Positions 57,897 to 64,000 of a stretch of 64,000 nucleotides of DNA are shown piece after piece. This DNA comes from Flavobacterium sp. Its GTDB lineage: Bacteria > Bacteroidota > Bacteroidia > Flavobacteriales > Flavobacteriaceae. Position 1 is the first letter of the stretch, and the number at the start of each line of letters is the position of its first letter. The position numbers and the translations under genes were made by a program. Below the pieces are notes generated by a model that was given only the letters and a program-made list of their open reading frames with translations, searched no databases and was not told where the DNA came from. The DNA is taken from assembly GCF_027483985.1 (NCBI RefSeq), contig NZ_JAIXTJ010000050.1, positions 62,001 through 126,000 of the forward strand. Direction: 5' to 3'.

Positions 57897-60590
57897 TTAA
57901 ATTTCTAAATTCTTATTTTTCGGTAGAGTAAAGACAATGCAAGCACCTTTTAAACTTGATTGTGCCCAAATTTCACCTTTGTGATGTTCTATAATTTGTT
58001 TGCAGATAGCTAATCCTAATCCGCTACCAACTGGTTTTTTTATGTTTTGATTAACTGACTGATAGAATTTATCAAATATAGCATCAAAATCATTTGGATT
58101 AATTCCTTTACCATTATCTTGTACGAAAGTATGAATAAAATTATCTTTTTCAATAATTTGAATAGTGATTAATCCTTCATTTTCTGGACAAAATTTGATA
58201 GCATTTGATAATAAATTAGTTACCACTTGCACAATTCTATCTTCATCATAAAAGGCATTGACTTTATCTTTACTTTCAATGTGAATCGTAATGTTTTTAT
58301 TTCTAATAAGTTGTTGCAATGGCTCAATTGATTTTTCAACAGTTTGAACCAAATTATTTTTTGTAGAATGAATGGTTTGTTTTCCGGTTTCAAATTTTTC
58401 TAAATCTAAAATTTTGTCTATCAAACGATTTAATCTATCGGATTCTGAAATGATATTTTGAAGAAATTGTTTTTTTAATTCATCGGGAATTTCATCATCA
58501 TCGTGTAAAATTTCACTCGCTGCTCGTATTGCGGTAATCGGTGTTCTAAGTTCGTGTGTAACGGTATCTAAAAATTCGTCTTTTTGTTTGTCTTTTAAAA
58601 TTAATGACTCATTGGCATTTTGCAATTTTGCTGTGATTACCTTTAACTCATTTGAAGTTTCGGTCAGTTTTTTATTGATTATTATATTTTCTTTCGATTC
58701 TTCTAAAATTTTTAAGACTTCGGGTAATGTGATTTTTTCTTCTTTTACAACGCTTGAAATCAAAATTCTAGCAGAAGCTGTTCCGATGTGTCCTGTCAAT
58801 AGATTTTCAGAAAATTTAATTAATCGTGCGTCGGCGAGTTCTATTTTTTTATCCACATTATATTTTACATTAAAAATATTCATTGCTCGTTTGGTTCGTT
58901 CTTCGCCAAGAAAACGTATCAAAACTTTTTCAATATCATTACGATAAGCAGTTCCTTTCCAAATAAAAGCATCTTCGTGATTGGTAATGTATTTATTGAT
59001 ATCAACAAACATTTCGGCATAATTTCGTTCGCGATAATTTCCTTTGAAACTAACAGAAACTGCAAAATAAGTCACCGAATTAAACAACAAGCTCCAAAAT
59101 AATGCATGTGGAACTGGTTGCAAATAATCTAATCCGAAAAGTTGAAAAGGCTTTAGCAAACTAATTCCGTAAAGACCTTCAGAAATAAAAGTACTATCGC
59201 TATTAGTAATTCCTATAGAATATGGAATAAGTAAGGTATAGATACAAATTGCAAATCCTACTAAAATGCTATAAACTGCACCAAGTCGCGAACCTCTTCT
59301 CCAAAATAAGGCTCCAAAAAAAGCTGGTGCCAATTGCGAAATGATAACAAAAGCAACCAATCCGATGGAAACTAAGTTGTAATCGAGTCCGAAGAATCTA
59401 TAAATCAAATAAGACAAAATAATAAGTGAAAATATGCCAATTTTCCTGCTGTTTAAAATACTTTTATTACTAACGGCGTCTTCACTTTTAAGTTTACCTA
59501 ATAGATTGTAAGGAATTAATATGTTGTTAGTTATCATAGTCGATAATCCGATTGAAGAAACAATAATCATTGAAATTGCCGCGGAAAATCCACCTAGAAA
59601 AACCATTACTGTCAAGGTTTTTTCGTCAAATAATTGTGGTATTAATAAAGAATAGGTATCTGAATTTACATTTTTTCCATCATACAAAATATTTCCGCCC
59701 CAAGCGATTGGGTAGACAAAAATATTGAATAATAAAAGGTATAAAGGAAACAGCCAAACTGCAGTATTGATATGGTTTTCGCGATTATTTTCAATTACTG
59801 AAACCTGAAATTGCCTTGGTAAAAGAAAAATAGCAAACATTGAAAGTACGCAAAGTAAAAACCAATTAATAGCTTGAGGTAATCCTCCAATAGTATTTCG
59901 TTCTTTAAAATGTTCTAATAAACTTGCTTTTTGATAAATATCGTCAAAACCATCGAAGACAAAAAAGGTTACATAAACGCCGATTATTACAAAGAAAACA
60001 AGTTTTAAAACACTTTCCATAGCAACAGCAGTTACAATTCCTTTTCTTTTTTCAGAAGCATCTAAATATCGAGTTCCGTAATAAGAGGCAAAAAGCGCTA
60101 AGGCGATGGCTACAAAAGTTGTTGTATCATCAAAAATATAAGATCGAATTTTAGTTTTTGTAACTACGTGAAAAGTTTCAGCGATAGCTTTAAGTTGTAA
60201 AGCGATGTAAGGAATAATTCCAGTGAGGCAAATTACGGTTACAATTGCGCCAAGAAAACGGCTATTTCCGTATCGAAGTGAAATAAAATCAGCAATACTA
60301 GATATTTTGTTGACACGTGAAATTCGGATAATCTTTCTCAGAATTAAAATCCACGATGGCGCAATAATAATTGGTCCGAGATAAATTGGTAAATAACTCA
60401 AACCGCTATCAGCTGCTACTCCAATACTGCCATAATAAGTCCAAGCCGTGCAATAAACAGCCAACGACAAAGTGTATACATACGGATTATTTGTCCATTT
60501 GCTATTTCCTTTTTTTTCAGCCCAATGAGCAATATAAAAAAGAACTGCTAAATAGCCTAAGAGTATTAGTAAAAGTCCTGCACTATTCAT
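57897..60590 (-). CDS. SLC5 sodium/solute symporter fused to histidine kinase (CrbS/CbrA-like)
   Basis: SSS transporter TMs, LLTGHIGTASARILISSVVKEE linker, HATPase (DTVTHELRTPITAIRAASEIL; VGSGLGLAICKQI). Confidence 0.92.
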   Translation of the reverse strand: MNSAGLLLILLGYLAVLFYIAHWAEKKGNSKWTNNPYVYTLSLAVYCTAWTYYGSIGVAADSGLSYLPIYLGPIIIAPSWILILRKIIRISRVNKISSIADFISLRYGNSRFLGAIVTVICLTGIIPYIALQLKAIAETFHVVTKTKIRSYIFDDTTTFVAIALALFASYYGTRYLDASEKRKGIVTAVAMESVLKLVFFVIIGVYVTFFVFDGFDDIYQKASLLEHFKERNTIGGLPQAINWFLLCVLSMFAIFLLPRQFQVSVIENNRENHINTAVWLFPLYLLLFNIFVYPIAWGGNILYDGKNVNSDTYSLLIPQLFDEKTLTVMVFLGGFSAAISMIIVSSIGLSTMITNNILIPYNLLGKLKSEDAVSNKSILNSRKIGIFSLIILSYLIYRFFGLDYNLVSIGLVAFVIISQLAPAFFGALFWRRGSRLGAVYSILVGFAICIYTLLIPYSIGITNSDSTFISEGLYGISLLKPFQLFGLDYLQPVPHALFWSLLFNSVTYFAVSVSFKGNYRERNYAEMFVDINKYITNHEDAFIWKGTAYRNDIEKVLIRFLGEERTKRAMNIFNVKYNVDKKIELADARLIKFSENLLTGHIGTASARILISSVVKEEKITLPEVLKILEESKENIIINKKLTETSNELKVITAKLQNANESLILKDKQKDEFLDTVTHELRTPITAIRAASEILHDDDEIPDELKKQFLQNIISESDRLNRLIDKILDLEKFETGKQTIHSTKNNLVQTVEKSIEPLQQLIRNKNITIHIESKDKVNAFYDEDRIVQVVTNLLSNAIKFCPENEGLITIQIIEKDNFIHTFVQDNGKGINPNDFDAIFDKFYQSVNQNIKKPVGSGLGLAICKQIIEHHKGEIWAQSSLKGACIVFTLPKNKNLEI

Positions 60591-60789
60591 TATATCTCTT
60601 TACTATTATTAGTGAAACTAAAATTGAAAACAACCAAATTGAAAAAAAATAGACATAGATCACAGGAAAGCCTAGAAAATTTTGAGAAGAATCAAAAAGT
60701 AAAGCAATAGGAAGATTTAATCCAATTAATAAAAGGATTGAAACAATAACCAATTTTTGTTGATGTCTTTTTTTCATTGTATTTGCCAC
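60583..60789 (-). CDS. Small two-TM membrane protein
   Basis: 68 aa, overlaps the symporter-kinase start. Confidence 0.65.
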   Translation of the reverse strand: MANTMKKRHQQKLVIVSILLLIGLNLPIALLFDSSQNFLGFPVIYVYFFSIWLFSILVSLIIVKRYNE

Positions 60790-60846
60790 AAAGGCACCAA
60801 GTCACAAAGTTTTTATATGTAAATGAATATCTTACGAAAATACACA

Positions 60847-60890
60847 AACTTTTAAACTTTTTAAACTTTTAATCTCATAAACTTCGTAAA
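60847..60890. repeat. AAACTTTT octamer repeat related to the four-helix-bundle flanks
   Basis: aaactttt-aaactttt-taaactttt-aatctcat-aaacttcg; compare aaactttt-aaacacat-aaactttt at 18488-18520. Confidence 0.75.
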
Positions 60891-60893
60891 ATG

Positions 60894-60928
60894 CTCAAAA
60901 GCCCTTAAGTTAATAAGAGCTTTTTGAG
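60894..60928. terminator. Hairpin, likely terminator of the minus-strand operon
   Basis: CTCAAAAGCCCTTA...TAAGAGCTTTTTGAG. Confidence 0.65.
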
Positions 60929-60945
60929 ACTAACCAAATTATTAT

Positions 60946-61161
60946 TTATTCATCGTATTCATTAGTGATTGCATAATAACCAAATATGGATAAACCAGTT
61001 ACAATCATTGGTAATAAAATAAAGAATATAATAATTCCAAATACCAAATCATCTTGTTTTCCCGAGGTTAATTTTCCTCCAAAAATCTCAATTGAATAGT
61101 ATGCTACTGCAATGGCAAGTGCTATCCAAACTATTCCTAAATATTTTTTTATTGCGTTCAT
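60946..61161 (-). CDS. Small two-TM membrane protein
   Basis: 71 aa, two TM segments. Confidence 0.6.
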   Translation of the reverse strand: MNAIKKYLGIVWIALAIAVAYYSIEIFGGKLTSGKQDDLVFGIIIFFILLPMIVTGLSIFGYYAITNEYDE

Positions 61162-61172
61162 AGTACTATTTT

Positions 61173-62711
61173 TTAGTCGTGAAGAGTATTAATTTTTCGG
61201 TCAATATAGATCATTCCAATTACGAAACAAACTGCGGCAATACCAATTGGATACCATAATCCTTCGAGATAGAATTCGACATCACCAGCTTCTTTAGATT
61301 GTGATACAAAATAGGTTGAAATAGCCGGTAGTAATCCACCAAAAATTCCATTTCCAACGTGATATGGCAATGACATTGAAGTATATCTAATTTTTACTGG
61401 GAACATTTCTACAAGAAATGCGGCAATCGGACCGTAAACCATCGTTACAAAAATCACTTGAATAAAAACCATAAAAATTAAAAACCATCGGTCGCTGTTG
61501 TTAATCATTTTGGTAACTTTAGTTTCAATTTTGTCTTTTCCTTTATCATCTACCATCACTTTTCCAGCATCAAAATGAATGGTTTTGATTTCTTCTACAG
61601 TCGTTCCGTCAGTATAAGCTTTGGTTGTTGTATAAATCGAATCCATTTTTGTAGCATCAACTTCTTTTATCGATGGCACTACTTTAGTTTGAGCAACGAT
61701 TTCAGATTTCTTTGTTAAATCAGTTGTATTATACATTGCTCTGTATATCGGTCGGTATAATAGTATTGCTAAAAGCATACCAGCCATCATAATTGATTTT
61801 CTTCCCACTTTATCGCTCAACCATCCAAAAACCACGAAAAACGGCGTTCCTAAAATCAAAGCAATTCCTAAAAGCATATCAACTTGAGAAGAATCTATAC
61901 TTTGAACCGTTTTTAAAAAGTTCATAGCATAAAATTGGCCTGTGTACCAAACCACACCTTGTCCCATTGTTGCTCCAAATAAAGCTAAAAGAACAAATTT
62001 TAAATTGTATTTATTTCCGAAACTTTCTTTTAAAGGGTTTGTTGAAGTTTTACCTTCAGCTTTGGTTTTTGCAAATGCTGGCGATTCGTGCATGTTTTTA
62101 CGAATCAAATACGAAACAAAAACCATTAAGATTGATACCCAAAATGGTACTCTCCAACCCCATTCATCAAATGCTTCTTTTGATAAAGATGCTTTCGTAA
62201 TTAAAATAACCATTAAAGAAATAAATAATCCAACTGTTGCAGTGGTTTGAATCCAAGACGTCCAATAGCCTTTTTCTCCAGCCGGAGCGTGTTCTGCTAC
62301 ATAAGTTGCTGCTCCACCATATTCTCCTCCAAGGGCTAAACCTTGCAGCAAACGTAGAATTAAAACTAATATCGGTGCAGCAAAGCCTATAGTTTCATAA
62401 CTTGGGATACATCCAATTACAAAAGTGGCTCCACCCATTAACATCAAGGTTACCATAAAAGTATATTTTCTTCCAATTAAGTCACCTAATCTACCGAAGA
62501 AAAGTGCACCAAATGGTCTAACTACAAATCCCGCCGCGAAAGTTGCAAGTGTCGATAAGAATGCCGCTGTAGGATTATCAGTCGGAAAGAACTTAGTTGA
62601 TAAAACTACGGCTAAACTACCAAAAATGTAGAAGTCATACCATTCAATCATTGTTCCCATTGAGGAAGCGGAAATAACTTTCCAAATTCCTGTTGTCTTT
62701 TTGTCGCTCAT
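61173..62711 (-). CDS. MFS transporter, metabolite:H+ symporter (MHS)-like
   Basis: GTMIEWYDFYIFGSLA; FFGRLGDLIGRKYTF. Confidence 0.9.
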   Translation of the reverse strand: MSDKKTTGIWKVISASSMGTMIEWYDFYIFGSLAVVLSTKFFPTDNPTAAFLSTLATFAAGFVVRPFGALFFGRLGDLIGRKYTFMVTLMLMGGATFVIGCIPSYETIGFAAPILVLILRLLQGLALGGEYGGAATYVAEHAPAGEKGYWTSWIQTTATVGLFISLMVILITKASLSKEAFDEWGWRVPFWVSILMVFVSYLIRKNMHESPAFAKTKAEGKTSTNPLKESFGNKYNLKFVLLALFGATMGQGVVWYTGQFYAMNFLKTVQSIDSSQVDMLLGIALILGTPFFVVFGWLSDKVGRKSIMMAGMLLAILLYRPIYRAMYNTTDLTKKSEIVAQTKVVPSIKEVDATKMDSIYTTTKAYTDGTTVEEIKTIHFDAGKVMVDDKGKDKIETKVTKMINNSDRWFLIFMVFIQVIFVTMVYGPIAAFLVEMFPVKIRYTSMSLPYHVGNGIFGGLLPAISTYFVSQSKEAGDVEFYLEGLWYPIGIAAVCFVIGMIYIDRKINTLHD

Positions 62712-62737
62712 ATTTTATAAATTTTTAATTGGTTTGG

Positions 62738-64000
62738 TTATAAGTAAATTTGTAATTGTAATAAAAATTCTCCTTTGTAAGATTCAATATTATCTTTTGC
62801 AATATAAATTGGTCTGTTAGAATATTGAGCTGTTATTTTAGCATGATGTCCATCTAAAAATAAGTTAGTTCCGAAATCAAATTGATTACTAGCTTTATCT
62901 AAGGCATCAAAATTTTTGTAAGTATAAGCCGCAAATGGTTGTACTCTTACTTTCGGTTTTTCTGCTTTATTTGGTAATAAAAATCCTGCTTGTGTGTACC
63001 AAATATTACCAGTTCCGATCATTGGTTGAAGATTTCCTGCACCAGCTAAAGCTTTGTTTCCAGTAAAACCAGTATCGGCAACACCTTCGTTCATAATTCC
63101 AATATTTCTTAAATAATTTGGACCAAAATCATAATCGTAAAATACACTATAAGCAGTGATGGCCATTTTTTTCTTTTTATCACCAACAGGCATATCCACA
63201 AAAATATCTCCAGCAAAAAGATTAATTGGATGCTTTTCTGAAATTCCATTGACTGATGTTTTGGTTGCGCTTGGTGTAGTATAAAATCCTACTCCAATGT
63301 TTAACATTTTCTTCGTACCAAGATAAGAGCCAACTTTAAAAGGTAAAAAGTTAGATTCTTTGTCAAAAATTTGATATTCAACATATCCAGCTTTCGACCA
63401 TTTTGAATTATTATTGTTGTCTACTGCAACAGCATTTTCTGGTAATGTTGCATTAACTACTGCTTGGTTAGTCGCAAAAGGCTTGTTTATACTGAAACGG
63501 TATTCAAATTTATTGTATTTTCCTTTTGCAAAAACTCCTATTTGTCTTGCAAACTGATCAGAATTTTCAATTAATGCCCAGTTAAAAATTGGTGCATCGA
63601 TGGTCATGTAGTTCAATGTAGACGACATCGTCATTCTAGATAATCCCATATAGTAATGAAGTCCTGCACCCATTGATAAACTAAATGGTTTAGATTCTTT
63701 TGGTAAAACAACAGCATATTCATTCCAAGCATCATGAAAGAATATTCCTGGTTTTTTTCCGGCTCCATATCCACCAGTTCCAGCAGAACCAGAAGCACCA
63801 CCATTAATAAAAGTTTGATTGTTTATACCAATGTGCGTTACAATCATGTAACGAGGTGATATTTGAGCATAAGCCAAAAGACGAAGTCGTCTTAATCCAA
63901 TATCTTCTTGATTTGTAATTCCTTCTTCACCAATCATTGTTCCAGGATTCATTTGAGAGGAACGCAACCAAATTTGATTCCACGCAATAAAACGCATGTA
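62738..64000 (-). CDS. Porin-like outer-membrane protein, N-terminus beyond the window
   Basis: Beta-barrel pattern; ORF open to the right edge. Confidence 0.7.
   Translation of the reverse strand, partial: YMRFIAWNQIWLRSSQMNPGTMIGEEGITNQEDIGLRRLRLLAYAQISPRYMIVTHIGINNQTFINGGASGSAGTGGYGAGKKPGIFFHDAWNEYAVVLPKESKPFSLSMGAGLHYYMGLSRMTMSSTLNYMTIDAPIFNWALIENSDQFARQIGVFAKGKYNKFEYRFSINKPFATNQAVVNATLPENAVAVDNNNNSKWSKAGYVEYQIFDKESNFLPFKVGSYLGTKKMLNIGVGFYTTPSATKTSVNGISEKHPINLFAGDIFVDMPVGDKKKKMAITAYSVFYDYDFGPNYLRNIGIMNEGVADTGFTGNKALAGAGNLQPMIGTGNIWYTQAGFLLPNKAEKPKVRVQPFAAYTYKNFDALDKASNQFDFGTNLFLDGHHAKITAQYSNRPIYIAKDNIESYKGEFLLQLQIYL

Noticed and set aside
58588-58947. 119-aa antisense ORF within the symporter-kinase gene
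   Set aside because: Same reason; no promoter box or family signature.

Overview
The window looks like a Bacteroidetes (Flavobacterium-like) chromosome: AT-rich, TAnnTTTG -7 promoter boxes, a T9SS sorting domain, and a lipid A / efp / sucD gene neighbourhood. I saw no rRNA, tRNA or CRISPR. From left to right it contains: a truncated ORF and a repeat-rich intergenic region; a fused E1 alpha/beta 2-oxoacid dehydrogenase; the lpxD-lpxC/fabZ-lpxA-efp-lpxD2-sucD block; an ECF sigma / anti-sigma / Spy-like sensor / MbnP / diheme peroxidase / YHYH / diheme peroxidase operon; fabG; a four-helix-bundle gene bracketed by 33-bp inverted repeats; a Trx-ApbE-DUF4266-DUF3570-RR-HK-CzcA::TolC-CzcB metal/redox cluster; assorted housekeeping genes; a compact type III PKS cluster with its own ACP, KAS, dehydratase and PPTase; and an acetate/propionate activation module (Acs, PrpE-like, SLC5-histidine kinase, REC-only regulator, MFS, porin). 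The strongest new signals are: (1) two copies of a bipartite promoter, CGCAAGAnAT-N12-CGTCTAAT with identical spacing, inside the ECF operon, which link the sigma factor to a YHYH/diheme-peroxidase unit; (2) the inverted-repeat-flanked four-helix-bundle element; (3) two 11-bp-phased TTAAG arrays upstream of the Trx-ApbE and CzcA transcription units; (4) a 31-bp repeat (29/31 identical) in the same gene-relative orientation upstream of sucD and acs, part of a wider set of 7-bp-period intergenic repeats; (5) an exact 14-mer shared by the acs and prpE-like promoters. All family assignments come from reading the translations; no searches were run.
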